A stretch of 64,000 nt of DNA from Brachypterus glaber (GCA_958510825.1 OY294044.1:71064095-71128094); one strand, 5' to 3'. Shown: positions 35,101-45,047, counted from the stretch's first letter. Made by a program: numbers and translations. The notes: generated by a model not told the origin, from the sequence alone.

Positions 35101-35598
35101 TTATTAAAAAATAATACAATTGAACTAAATGAAGAATATAGAATACTAAGAAACTCGATAAATAATCAAATAAAAAATACGAAAAATTTATATTATAAGA
35201 ATAAATTATTTGAGGCAAAGGGAAACTGCAAAAAAGTGTGGGAAATTATAAACGAAAGTACAAATACTATAAAAACGAAAAAACAGCTGAGTAATATAAA
35301 TATAACAAAAAATGGCGAGCGAATAACCGATAACAAAAACAAAGCAAATATTTTTAACAAACATTTCACAGAAATCGGAAATAGGATGGCAAGAAAAATA
35401 AAAAATTGTAATTTAAGTGAACAAGAAGTTTGTAATAAAAAAATAATTCAACAATCTATGTATCTTAAACCGGTTACTGAAAATGAGTTAGTTTTAATAA
35501 TAAATAAGCTAAAAAACAATGCTTCTCCTGGACCTGATAATATCACAAATAAAATGATAAAAAACATTCATCAAAATATAATTTGCCTCACATTATAA
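32101..35598 (+). CDS. LINE ORF2: AP endonuclease-reverse transcriptase with duplicated RT segment
   Basis: 1165 codons. The endonuclease domain is at about 33-245: N39 (HVNIRSLN), catalytic E68 (LSETW), GDINIDLL (D170, N172) and TDH (D237, H238). Reverse transcriptase is at about 470-740: NNYRPISLINNFSKIFEH, FLDLAKAFDTVLHEKLL, GVPQGTVLGPILFL and catalytic FADD at 698-701. The protein nicks target DNA and primes reverse transcription there. The natural C-terminus would fall near residue 976. Here, at residue 962, the frame instead re-enters the sequence already read from residue about 300 because of a 1986-bp in-frame tandem duplication. It then ends early because the second copy lacks 7 bp. 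The first copy has every catalytic motif. Confidence 0.9.
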   Translation: MLADFSQSLDEDEIDSDVYEDISKCVKDKVGNLNLIHVNIRSLNKNFNELTVYLSPVIDDIDIIILSETWNADAESNFHIKGFEIYSNESKFNQNDGLVIYIRNNISAKIDILPITNSKLLRATLNVNDSSIGILASYRPPSIDTNIYIEELQVTLENIVNQNLEIFVGDINIDLLDTKKNEVNTYIDLLSGNGYESFINKPTRVTPASKTLIDHFFVRNFSNIEKRSGVIESDLTDHYPIFLSIKIGHKVNNTNSNLNLNIIDYKKLNKYLKQEKWSDILDNNNSQNAYTIFIEKIKIYINDSTKCKNVKKVHKKIKPWITDDQIDAIRYRDKLKKRLLKNNTIELNEEYRILRNSINNQIKNTKNLYYKNKLFEAKGNCKKVWEIINESTNTIKTKKQLSNINITKNGERITDNKNKANIFNKHFTEIGNRMARKIKNCNLSEQEVCNKKIIQQSMYLKPVTENELVLIINKLKNNASPGPDNITNKMIKNIHQNIICPLSHIINLTLKSGNIPYQWKESIVVPVYKSGDPSEPNNYRPISLINNFSKIFEHCIKDRLLNFFNAFNIITEKQFGFKKGTNTENAILHLFSNILKNMNVNKKCIAVFLDLAKAFDTVLHEKLLSRLYDVGVRGPAHKLLKNYLTSRLQRVKIGDKTSETLEMAMGVPQGTVLGPILFLIYINSIANIINFDGDLVSFADDTAVLFSDDSWEGAKQKVERGLLSINNWLTCSKLSLNTEKSKFVSFSSTNVGQPNFSNIKIHDNDCLVQPCNCPQISKTYKIKYLGIVVDQHLRWDEHSLYLSKKMRQMIPKFYILRDILSKDVILTVYKSLVDSILSYCITVWGGLYDNSLSSVQTTQNTILKIILHKNRLYSTQQLYKETQVFSVKKSYIYRCLLWAFKSKNKNETSFIYTTRFAKNSLTIPLCRSNISQRFIFYYAPTLFNKLPPNIKLLNKFSSFKRYINDSTKCKNVKKVHKKIKPWITDDQIDAIRYRDKLKKRLLKNNTIELNEEYRILRNSINNQIKNTKNLYYKNKLFEAKGNCKKVWEIINESTNTIKTKKQLSNINITKNGERITDNKNKANIFNKHFTEIGNRMARKIKNCNLSEQEVCNKKIIQQSMYLKPVTENELVLIINKLKNNASPGPDNITNKMIKNIHQNIICLTL
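32997..34982 (+). repeat. Tandem duplication inside LINE ORF2, unit 1 (1986 bp)
   Basis: Base-for-base the same as 34983-36961 in all stretches I compared, except for 7 bases missing from unit 2. The junction (TTAAAAGATATATAAACG) joins the normal end-of-unit text TTAAAAG to the normal start text ATATATAAACG with at most one base of shared sequence. The length is a multiple of three (662 codons). Confidence 0.95.
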
Positions 35599-36961
35599 AT
35601 TTAACTCTAAAATCGGGTAACATCCCATATCAATGGAAAGAGTCTATTGTTGTACCAGTTTATAAGTCAGGTGATCCTTCTGAACCCAACAATTATAGAC
35701 CGATCTCATTAATAAACAACTTCTCAAAAATTTTCGAACATTGTATAAAAGACAGACTTTTAAACTTTTTTAATGCTTTTAATATTATCACAGAAAAACA
35801 ATTTGGCTTCAAGAAAGGCACCAATACAGAGAACGCCATACTACATCTTTTCTCTAATATTTTAAAAAATATGAACGTAAATAAAAAATGTATTGCTGTT
35901 TTTCTTGATCTAGCTAAAGCGTTCGACACTGTTTTACACGAAAAATTATTGAGTAGGTTATATGATGTTGGGGTCAGAGGTCCTGCTCACAAATTACTAA
36001 AAAATTATCTAACAAGTAGACTACAGAGAGTAAAAATTGGGGATAAAACCAGTGAAACGTTGGAGATGGCGATGGGTGTGCCACAGGGAACGGTACTAGG
36101 TCCCATACTTTTTCTTATCTATATAAATAGTATTGCAAATATTATAAATTTTGATGGAGACTTAGTATCGTTTGCTGATGATACTGCAGTGCTTTTTTCT
36201 GACGATTCCTGGGAAGGTGCTAAGCAGAAAGTGGAAAGGGGATTACTGTCTATTAACAATTGGCTAACTTGCAGTAAATTATCCTTGAATACGGAAAAAA
36301 GTAAATTTGTTTCATTTTCTAGCACAAATGTTGGGCAACCAAATTTTAGTAACATAAAAATCCATGACAACGATTGTCTTGTTCAACCCTGCAATTGCCC
36401 ACAAATATCAAAAACCTACAAAATTAAGTATTTAGGGATAGTGGTTGATCAACACCTTCGTTGGGATGAACACTCTTTATATTTGAGCAAGAAAATGAGA
36501 CAAATGATACCCAAGTTCTATATTTTACGTGACATTCTTAGCAAAGATGTGATTTTAACTGTGTATAAATCGTTAGTAGATTCGATATTAAGTTATTGTA
36601 TTACTGTATGGGGTGGTCTATATGATAACTCACTTTCTTCTGTTCAAACAACACAAAATACTATTCTAAAAATCATCCTTCATAAAAATAGACTTTATAG
36701 TACGCAACAATTATACAAAGAAACACAAGTATTTTCTGTCAAAAAAAGTTATATCTATCGTTGTCTATTATGGGCCTTCAAAAGTAAGAATAAAAATGAA
36801 ACAAGTTTTATCTATACCACCAGATTTGCAAAAAATTCGTTAACTATTCCTTTATGCAGAAGCAATATTTCCCAAAGATTTATTTTTTATTATGCTCCCA
36901 CCCTATTTAATAAACTTCCTCCTAATATCAAACTATTAAATAAATTTTCCTCATTTAAAAG
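34983..36961 (+). repeat. Tandem duplication inside LINE ORF2, unit 2 (1979 bp)
   Basis: Second copy of 32997-34982. Seven bases are missing at about 35585 (TTGCCCTTTATCTCAC became TTGCCTCAC), which shifts the frame. Confidence 0.95.
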
Positions 36962-37010
36962 AGAAGTAAAGCAAATTGTACTTTCAGACATTATTAATTT
37001 CGATATCTAG
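34983..37010 (+). pseudogene. Second, endonuclease-less copy of the LINE reverse transcriptase region
   Basis: From the duplication junction, about 200 codons continue in frame with ORF2 to 35598. The rest (open from 35583 to 37010) lies in another frame because of the 7-bp deletion. The second part repeats all RT motifs: NNYRPISLINNFSKIF, AKAFDT, GVPQGTVLGPILFL and FADD. It ends with the natural ORF2 C-terminus, FSSFKREVKQIVLSDIINF. It has no endonuclease and no start signal of its own, so I treat it as a broken duplicate. Confidence 0.85.
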
Positions 37011-37257
37011 TTCATCTCTCATCCAAAATCTAATCTTATTTAAAATTTTTTTAATTTTTAATTTTTTTTTTCAGCGGTTATTTACATTTAAATTTATAAA
37101 CTTAAGTAATTTTCTTTTTTTATACATATAAGATTTACATTATTATATCAATTACTATAACTTACAGCACAAGCATTTATGCTTAGGTAAGTGTATAGTA
37201 TAACTAAACTAACGTATCTGTATTAACAATTAAATAAAGATTATTATTATTATTAAT
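37011..37257 (+). other. LINE 3' UTR, polyadenylation signal and (ATT)n tail
   Basis: About 245 bp of AT-rich sequence after the ORF2 stop, with AATAAA at 37233-37238 and then ATTATTATTATTATTAAT. Such a short microsatellite tail is the recognition end of many CR1/L2/Jockey-type LINEs. Confidence 0.7.
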
Positions 37258-37328
37258 TTATATGTATCAAACGACACTTTTATCTTTCAAAAATACTTTT
37301 GGTTCTTTGTAGGTAGGAAATTTCATGT

Positions 37329-38540
37329 ACAGGGTGATCCAGAATTCCCGCCCTCGTAATTTTTCTCGAAAAGAGATATTAAAAAAAATTCAGGAAACTT
37401 GTTTTATAGTCTTACCTATACTACAACTTAAATACCATATGACGCTTTCATAATAAAACTCGTTGGTCCTATGGCGACCTCTATATTAAACAATTTTTTA
37501 TTTGTAAAATTAAAAGATCTTTAAATTAGAATAGTTTAATTTTAAGAATTTTTTTCTGAGCTCATTTGTTTTCTAGTTATGGGCTGTCAAAATTTACTTA
37601 ATTAATTGTTCCTAATTTTTTAACCATTGCGGATATTAAAAAAGTTTCAAGTGTGTTACTTTTAGCTTTATAAATACTAATTAATTTTATTTTATAAGCA
37701 AACAATTTAAAAATGGTCCTAAGTGCCATCACAACTCTTATTATCCAATCTTTAAAAACTGGATTACTATATTTGTGATTTGTGAGATGCAGGCAAGCAT
37801 TTTATTAATTTTTGCTTATTTGTTCTGGGCGACAGACTCATCTTTCTCTTTCTTAAATACAAGTAAATTTTTATATGCTTAATTTTATTAATAAACCCTG
37901 GTGTAGTATCAACAATAAACTGTTGTCATGGAAATATTTACCAAGAATTTGACATGACATTTAAATAAAAACCTGGTAACAATTAAATATATCAAGAGAA
38001 TAATACGAGGGCATATCAAAAATTTTAAAGAAATACATATTTATTTTATTAAAAATAGTTAAATAAATATAAGGCACAAAACGAATATGCAAGAATTAAT
38101 ATAATGCATATCTGCATCTTACAAATCACAAATGAAGTAAATCAGTTTTTAAATAATGGATAATAAGAGTTGAGTTAGTGCTTAGAACCTTTTTTAAATT
38201 GCTTGCCTATCACAATTAATTAGTATTTATAAAAATAAAAGTAAGACTTTTAAAACTTTTTTAATATCTGCAATGGTTAAAAAATTAGGAACAATTAATT
38301 AAGTAAATTTTGACAGCCTATAACTAGAAAACAAATGAGCGCAGAAAAAAAATTTATGAAAGTGAACTATTCTAATTTAAAGATCTTTTAATTTCATAAA
38401 TAAAAAATCGTTTACCATGGGGAAAAATATAGAGGTCACCACAGGGTCAACGAGTATTATTATGAAAGCGCCATTCGGTAATTTACTTGTAGTACAGGTA
38501 AGACTATAAAACATGGTTTATGATTTTTTTAATATCCCTT
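37329..38540. mobile_element. Fold-back element with CAGGGTGATC end
   Basis: The left arm about 37374-37800 pairs with the right arm about 38098-38538. For example, GATATTAAAAAAAATTCAGG and GTTTTATAGTCTTACC on the left recur inverted as GGTAAGACTATAAAAC on the right, and AACAATTAATTAAGTAAATT near 38290 is the inverse of 37590-37610. The loop is about 300 bp. The left end begins TACAGGGTGATCCAGAATTC; its counterpart at the right has decayed. It encodes no protein. Confidence 0.8.
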
Positions 38541-38770
38541 ACCATTTGTGATAAAAATTACTTTGATTTTTCCTATTTTTAGGTGAAGTATAACATATTT
38601 GTCAACAAACCACTATAGCGGTGGGTAGTGACCAGAAGCGGGAAGGTGAAATCTGCCTGGATATAGCAATGAAAACATTTCGGTTTGACGTGGACTCAAG
38701 GCACATCTATGTATATATGATCTTATCGTGAAACACGTAAATTTTTAAACAAATCTATAGGCTAATTCAT
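38541..38770. other. AT-rich stretch, nothing recognised
   Basis: No feature that I can support. Confidence 0.35.
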
Positions 38771-38910
38771 TTAAACGTGATAGTGACTCAAGCACCCTCT
38801 CGATTAACGCTTCATTACCCGCAACGCCTATACTTGGTCTCCCCTTTTACGTTCCGTTCCCCGCGCGGCCCATACTTTCAATATGAGTTACTGTCACGTT
38901 TAAACGGGTC
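38771..38910. repeat. Compact palindrome with GC-rich centre
   Basis: ATTTAAACGTGATAGTGACTCA (read as two pieces ATTTAAACGTG and ATAGTGACTCA) at 38772 pairs with TGAGTTACTGTCACGTTTAAA at 38884-38904. The roughly 85-bp interior includes CCCCGCGCGGCCC and is much less AT-rich than the surroundings. It is probably a small MITE. Confidence 0.55.
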
Positions 38911-39059
38911 ACACTTTAAATGAAAGATGACAAGTAAACTGACTATTTACAATGCTAAAAATTTAGTTAACAAAGTTTTTGGCGTTGTTTTCTTTTTGGC
39001 CTATATCCCCCAACTCAACCAATTTTATAAATATTTGAGGTCGTTGCCAGTTTTTAGCT

Positions 39060-39635
39060 AAAAATAATGAAATATAGTACCAATACTAATTTTTTGAAAC
39101 AACTAAGTACTAATTATACTTGTAATATTTGCAACAAGTATAACCAATTATTGGCATTGCAAAAAAAACACTTTTTTCTAATTTTTCATATGCACCCCTC
39201 CTATGTCGCTTCAATTGAAAAACTATGCTTGCATACCAAATTTCAGGATAGTTGAACAAAACAAAAAACGAAAAATTAAAAAAAAAAGTTTTCCAAAAAT
39301 AGTATATTGTTTTACTAAGAGGAAAAGTGAAGCTTTTTTTTACTAGTCTGTAGAATTTACTGACGACGCTAAGCCGAGTCCGGAAACTACAGACGAAAAT
39401 CTAAAATGTTATTTTTACCTAAAATATGCATAATTTTATTTTGAAACAATAATAATTATACTTTTATCTCTTTCTGTCAAACTTCTCTCTTTATCTAATC
39501 TAAATAGACGACAGGCCATTAAAAAAAAAACATATGAGTGATGCATATGAAAAACTAGAAAAAAAGTATTTTTGCAATGCCAATAATTGGTGATACTTAT
39601 TGCAAGTATTGCAAGTATAATAGTACCATCAAATT
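39060..39635. mobile_element. Fold-back element, TACTTGCAATA-type arms
   Basis: CCAATTATTGGCATTGCAAAAA at about 39144 (as CCAATTATTGGC plus ATTGCAAAAA) is inverted at 39570-39592 (TTTTTGCAATGCCAATAATTGG), with flanking ATACTTGTAATATTTGCAAC against GTATTGCAAGTATAAT. Inner arms pair near 39180 and 39530 (TTTTTCATATGC / GCATATGAAAAA). The interior includes TATTGTTTTACTAAGAGG and AAAAGTGAAGC, also present in the hairpin at 50461-50580. Confidence 0.65.
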
Positions 39636-40205
39636 TATATTAGATTTTTGTTCTCTATTTGTAGAAGGTAAAAAACACTGTTTTCAGGTAAAATATATTA
39701 TACTACATCACAAACAATAAAATTTAATTTAGAGCTTCGATACCCTGGAGTATTGTTTAACATGTATTAAATTGGCCATTATTCTAAGTCTTTGAGATAT
39801 GTAAAGGTTTACGAGTAATTATTCTATGATAAATTAATGTAGTTAACACAAAACTATCCGGAAGCCTGTAATTAAATAAACAAAGGAAGTTGCACTAATA
39901 TTTTATTATTTCCTTCACCGATGAAGGTGGAATTTTTTATATTGAATTTATTAATTACAGTAGGTAATCAAAATGATAATGGGTAGTTAATGTTTACAAT
40001 GGTTATTCTTTTCCTAGTTGAACAATCTAAATTCATGCTTTTTCACATTTTTTTTATTATTATTAATATTATTATCATTAACAAAAGTAAAGGGCAATCC
40101 TATCCTATTATGCTAAAAAATACAATTTTAAAGAAAAAGTTATACAAAAAAAACTATTAGTTATAAAGAACATGTAAAAGTAAAAATCATAATTGCAAAG
40201 AGACA
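39636..40205. other. AT-rich stretch, nothing recognised
   Basis: No gene or repeat that I can support. Confidence 0.4.
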
Positions 40206-40208
40206 AAA

Positions 40209-41312
40209 ATACACTGCCCAGTAAAAGAGCTTTTTTTTTCACCTCCGCGAGTAATATGGATTTTTTATTATCATTCACTTTTAGCAACCTTAAAAATATA
40301 CCAGTTTTCACGAAAACTACCCCCCGGCTCTTAGGGGGTGGAGTTAGATTTTTTTTATTATCAGATTCTCTTTCAGGTACCTTAAAAACCCCAATATACC
40401 AATTTTCACGAAACCTACCCCCACCCCTCAGGGGGTGAAATTAAAAAAGTTTTATTATAAGATTCAGTTTTCGCGACTTCAAAAACCCCAATATAGAAAT
40501 TTTCAAGAAAACTAGCCCCTGCCCCTCAGTGGGCGAAGTAAGAATCAGATTCACTTTTAGCAACCTGAAAAACCCCAATATACCAATTTTTACGAAAACT
40601 ACCTCCCCCCCCCCCGCTGCTTTGGAGGTGCACTGATAAAACAGTTTATTTGTATGTACAAAATATTTGGTTGGATATGGCCAATTGAATTATTTGGTTG
40701 TGACAAATAAATTTTATTTCTGTCAAATAAACTATTTTGTTCCCAATAATAAATGATTTTGAGATTAAAATATTAATTTGCATGAACTAAATATTTATTT
40801 GACCCAAATAAAATTTGGTACTCGCAACCAAATAATTTAATTGGCCATATCCAAATAAATCAAAATTATCTTTTTTATCAGTGTGGAGTTAGATTTTTTT
40901 ATATTTAGATTCACTTTCAGCAACCTCAAAAAGTCCAATATACCAATTTTCAATATTTAATATTTAAAAATATTTACCCCCTCACCCATGAGGGGGCGGA
41001 GTTAGAAAATGTTTATTATCAGATTTAATTTCAGCAACCTTAAAAACCCCTATATAGTAATTTACAAATTTTTGTAAAAAATATGTATTTTCCCCATTTT
41101 CCCCCCTTGCCACATCCCCAATATTCATCAAAAACAATTCCGAGCGAAAACTATTGGTACCATACCTGTAAGCCAAATTTCAAGCCTCTAGCTTAAAAGC
41201 TTTTTGAAGTTATCGTGCTTACAAGATTTCCCGGACAGAACGATCGAACGACCGATAAACCGATCGACCGACCGACCGACCGATCGACCGACCGACCGAC
41301 CGATCGACCGAC
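40209..41312 (+). repeat. Minisatellite element (about 115-bp unit) ending in a (CGAC)n-type tail
   Basis: It starts TACACTGCCCAGTAAAAGAG and then has about six imperfect units, each with ATTATCAGATTCACTTTNAG-like text, CAACCTNAAAAACCCCAATA, TACCAATTTTCACGAAAAC and a G/C-rich turn like CCCCCTCAGGGGGTG that folds on itself. After the units come TACCTGTAAGCCAAATTTCA and GTTATCGTGCTTACAAGATT, then tetranucleotide repeats of CGAC/CGAT type (41223-41312). A 253-bp MITE (40631-40883) interrupts one unit. A two-unit copy lies inverted at 29361-29605. ORFs here are by-products of the repeat. Confidence 0.8.
40631..40883. mobile_element. MITE with CACTGATAAAA ends, inserted in the minisatellite
   Basis: CACTGATAAAA at 40631 is inverted as TTTTTTATCAGTG ending 40883. 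Most of the interior is also self-complementary: GGATATGGCCAATTGAATTA near 40674 against TAATTTAATTGGCCATATCC near 40833. The flanking octamers TGGAGGTG (40623-40630) and TGGAGTTA (40884-40891) agree at 6 of 8 positions, consistent with a decayed 8-bp target duplication of hAT type. The insertion cleanly splits one unit of the host minisatellite, so it is younger than the array. Confidence 0.65.
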
Positions 41313-41750
41313 AGTTTTTTTTTGCTTGAAATTAATTTATATCGACATAAAACGTCACAAAACGCAAAAATACGCAAAAAAAATCACAAGGCTTTCCGAA
41401 ATGTTGAAAATCTTGAAAATGGAAAAGCAAAATAAAAAAAAATCGAAAAAATAATTTTTTTTTTTTTTTCAAAATGGGAAAGCAAAATAAAAAACGAAAA
41501 AAAAATATATATAATTTTTTGAAATAGATAGTTTTTATTTTTTAAAAAAGTTTAACTTTTTTGTTTTTGGGGGGATTACTTTGAAAAACAATAGGGATCT
41601 TCCCCTCATAGAACTTGATTTTTTCTGAAAATTTCGAGTCGATCGGATAATTCGTTCTGGAGTTATCGTGTCTACAAAAATCGTGATATCGGACGGACAA
41701 CGGAAGAACGGACGGACGGACGGAGGGACAGACAGACAGACATTTTCAAA
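41313..41750 (+). repeat. Second copy of the GTTATCGTG repeat with GGAC/GACA tail
   Basis: GGATAATTCGTTCTGGAGTT, then ATCGTGTCTACAAAAATCGT, leads into (GGAC)n and (GACA)n tetranucleotides at about 41693-41742. This repeats the end structure of the element just upstream (GTTATCGTGCTTACAAGATT plus tetranucleotides) at a distance of about 430 bp and in the same orientation. The intervening sequence is A- and T-run rich. Confidence 0.6.
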
Positions 41751-42675
41751 GTTTCTTATTTTTTAGGAACATTGAAAAAATTGCGCATTTAAAGACTAAA
41801 TTAAAATAGATGCCAAGTTTCAGATTAAACTTTAAAAAATTACCTACACTTGAAGCAGACACAAAGCAGGTTTTGATGAAACGTTCGGAAGCAAGTGTCC
41901 GTGGACTTGCTGAAAATGCAATATAGCCCGCAAATATTTAATATCGTCAGGTATGATGGGTCACAAAAGGGGGTCAACACTGAAATAGCACAAATGCATT
42001 GAATCGGATGTTGAACAATTAGAGCCGACAAAGGTTCGATTGTTATAATGGAAATTGTCTGTATTATATTTGCACTGATGGATAAATGATATTGTAACGC
42101 TTTAATCTTCTCGTTCCAAAACATTGCAAATTGTATAGATAATTTGTTTAGCTAAGATATAAGATTTATCGAATCCATACAGATAATAAGACAATTACCA
42201 GCTTTATTTTAAATAGATAAACTCAATAATAACCCCCTCGTGGCTTTTACTTTATTGAGTGGATAATTACTTATTTTACCCACTCAACTGTCACTTTTCA
42301 AATTATTTTCTTGTAAATGTCATTCAAATTTTTAATAAAAATATGAATTCCTAAGCTATTTATTGGATAAAGCCTTGTATGGCACTCCTGGGTAAAGCGA
42401 TATTGCCCTCTCGAAATCTCAATATCTTACTTTACCCACTAGTACCATAAATAACTATTATTTGGCACTAATACTAATTGGTAAAGCTCTGTCACGTCAC
42501 CTGTCAATTTTTTATTATTAATATTTTTTTTATCAAAACTAATTGTTTTTAATGAAAAAAAAAAAGGAAATTGTTTGGAAAGGATAGCAAATATGGAAAT
42601 TTATCAGTGAAAATGGAGGCGGTTTTTTTGGATTTTTTTTTTTTTGGAGAAGATTAGCTTAGTAAATATTTAGTA
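41751..42675. other. Unassigned stretch
   Basis: A 94-codon minus-strand frame (41840-42124) and, on plus, an open stretch reading LEADTKQVLMKRSEASVRGL (about 41849-41908, then a stop) overlap here. Neither is long enough or familiar enough to call. The base composition at 41850-42060 is less AT-rich than the surroundings. Confidence 0.3.
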
Positions 42676-43093
42676 GTACTAGTGCTCTAAAAACGTGTTA
42701 TGAAACGTGTGCTTTATACAATTTTTTCTATTTTGCTCTAAAATTTAAAAAACTTACATTACATTAATTAAATTGATAACTGATTTAGGGATTTTTGTTT
42801 TGGGTTGGCATTACAGTTTACACTATGTTTAAAATTCTAAGAACAAATTATATTTTCATATATTTTACAGTCATCACTTCTTTTTTCACTGCAATTAACC
42901 AGTCCACAATTTTAAGACAATAACCCAAACACAAAATTTTGTGGAAAATTCAACTTTAAAGCGACATTGACATTTGCACGCAAAACGTCAATATATAGGC
43001 TTTTGTATGTTGCCAAACCAACAGAAAAAAAAAGTAGAGACCTCTTATGGGCCTATAAGAACACGCAAAATGCGTCACAAAATAGAAAAACCA
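42676..43093 (+). repeat. Dispersed repeat family R-A, copy 1
   Basis: Shares with 58021-58463 and 61693-62172: GTGCTCTAAAAACGTGTTAT, TTTTTTCTATTTTGCTCTAA, GGCATTACAGTTTACACTAT, ACACAAAATTTTGTGG, TTGACATTTGCACGCAAAAC and GACCTCTTATGGGCCTATAA. This copy lacks the left half of the 5' hairpin and part of the 3' hairpin. The 74-codon frame at 42974-43198 is incidental. Confidence 0.8.
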
Positions 43094-44045
43094 TTAAAAT
43101 CACAAAAAAAATATTTTATCTTTGAACTTATTTTTTTATGCATATTGTCAATTTTCTTTTATTTATATTTTTGTGGTCAACGTAAAACCTTGAAATAAGA
43201 ACAATGTTTCCTAAAATGCAATAAATTATAATTTAATTATATTAATAATTATTATTATTAATATAATTAAATGAAAATAAATAAAACTAAACTACTTATA
43301 AATACAATTATTATTTATTATTATGTATTTCCTGGACTATTAGCACCCTTTTTCAAATAAGGAGAATTTCAAGAAATTTAGCTTTAAGTCGGAAAAATGT
43401 GACTCAGATGATTGCAAAAATCTAAATTGGACCCAAGGTAGTCGAAAAATTGGTCAAGTCAGTAAAAAGCTAAGATAATTTTTAAATCAATAGTCACTTT
43501 TTATTTACAACCATCAAACATTTTTTAAACTAAATCAAAACTATTTTTTTCATCTTGACACCTTTGTTACAAACTCGTTTGAAGGAAAGGCAAACGTGGT
43601 TAGTAGTTAATACACCTAAGTAAGTACTACGGGATTTTGGAATTAAAGGAATAAAATAGAACGATTGATCAAAAGAATTTCTAACTAGAAGTTCACACTT
43701 AACATTCGTACTTTAAAGAGAAATTACACTACCTTTCAATATTGGAAATCGTAGCACAGAACGAGCAATATTGTTAAAAGTTTTAACTTCTAGAACTTTT
43801 AGAGAACATTTCTCACGAAAAAAAAAAGAAAAGAAAAAGTACATTACTTTTAGTGAATTTAATGAGCAGTTTTTAATACATCTGCATGATAAAAAGCATC
43901 AAAAGCAAAATTTATCTTTTATAATAAATAAGTTATAAATATGCTATTTTATAGGTATTATATTAATTTATTTAAACTTAGTGGAAAGTTAACGATAGTA
44001 CAATAACATAAATTTCTAAATTATATATAATTATATAAACTTATA

Positions 44046-44109
<64 letters not shown>

Positions 44110-45045
44110 TGTATAAACTTATATTATATTATATTATATTAACTATATCCAAAGAGTTTTAGATAAGTAATAAAGAACTATAACAAATAGAATATATTTT
44201 CTATTAGAAATATTATTCGTAAATTTTAGTGTTAGGGGCAACTTGGGCGGATTTGCAGTACGGGTTAGAATATTTTGATTGTTTTGTAATTTGGCACATC
44301 ATTTTATATGCTTAAACGGAAAAAAAGTAAGATTTCAAGCCCTTTAGTCTTTCACTTATACAAAAATTAGTGTTCAACGATTTTTTACGATTTATTGGTT
44401 ATTTAACAAATTTTAGGGGCCCAGGATCATTAGAGAAGTTTGATTACCCTCATATTTTCCGAATTTTCTTATTACACCTAAATAAAAATTTTAAGATAAT
44501 GTGGCATGTCTGGGATACCATCACTGTATATAACTCAATACCGACAATAAGGGCCCTTTTCTTTTCTTTAGGAATTAATTTCAATTAATCAATTATCTGA
44601 TATAGAAACAAAAGCCTAATTTAAAAATAACAACCTATACTACTTAAGATTCAACGTTCATTTCTTATTCCTTTTCTAAGTACTTGAACCAAATTTAAAG
44701 AAAAACATTTGTATTTTCTTAAAAAGCTTCTGTTTTAACAAAAATATTTATTTTAGTCTTTTAATCACATAAGTTCATTTTATTTTTAAACATTCTTGAA
44801 AGTTCTTAACCCTGTTAACTTAAAAACATTTTCTGAAAGTGGGTTACTGAACAAATATAAAGTGTCTGTAACTAGTCATTAAATCAGGATTTTCTTGTTT
44901 GTCTTTCAAATACTATTAAATCTTAGCTTTTGTATGTCTTTATTATACTCTTCTAGCTAGAAGATTATGATGCATTTAAATGTCCAAAATGGTCCAAAAT
45001 TATCCTACCTAGATTTTTTTTGCGTTGTATTATCTACATTTGCGC
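43094..45045. other. AT-rich stretch with an (AT)n microsatellite
   Basis: Apart from the AT dinucleotide run (listed separately) I see only a block GGGGCAACTTGGGCGGATTT near 44234. It loosely recalls the end of the 6231-7108 MITE but is too short to assign. The 72-codon frame at 44370-44588 is unsupported. Confidence 0.4.
44050..44101. repeat. (AT)n microsatellite
   Basis: About 26 uninterrupted AT dinucleotides, flanked by related TATATTA sequence. Confidence 0.95.
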
Positions 45046-45047
45046 CA

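Larger units (their letters stand above)
31180..37257 (+). mobile_element. CR1/Jockey-group non-LTR retrotransposon (LINE), rearranged
   Basis: The order is 5' leader, ORF1 with coiled coil and RNA-binding region, ORF2 with AP-endonuclease and reverse transcriptase, a short 3' UTR, AATAAA at 37233-37238 and an (ATT)n tail at about 37240-37256. An apurinic endonuclease at the N-terminus of ORF2 with no RNase H that I can see, plus a microsatellite tail, fits the CR1/L2/Jockey assemblage. The exact clade is not settled. ORF1 is frame-shifted and ORF2 carries a 2-kb tandem duplication, so this copy is probably inactive. The 5' boundary is approximate and no target duplication was identified. Confidence 0.9.

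Noticed and set aside
44234..44260. Second copy of the 6231-7108 MITE
   Set aside because: Only a short G-rich similarity (GGGGCAACTTGGGCGG), no inverted partner.
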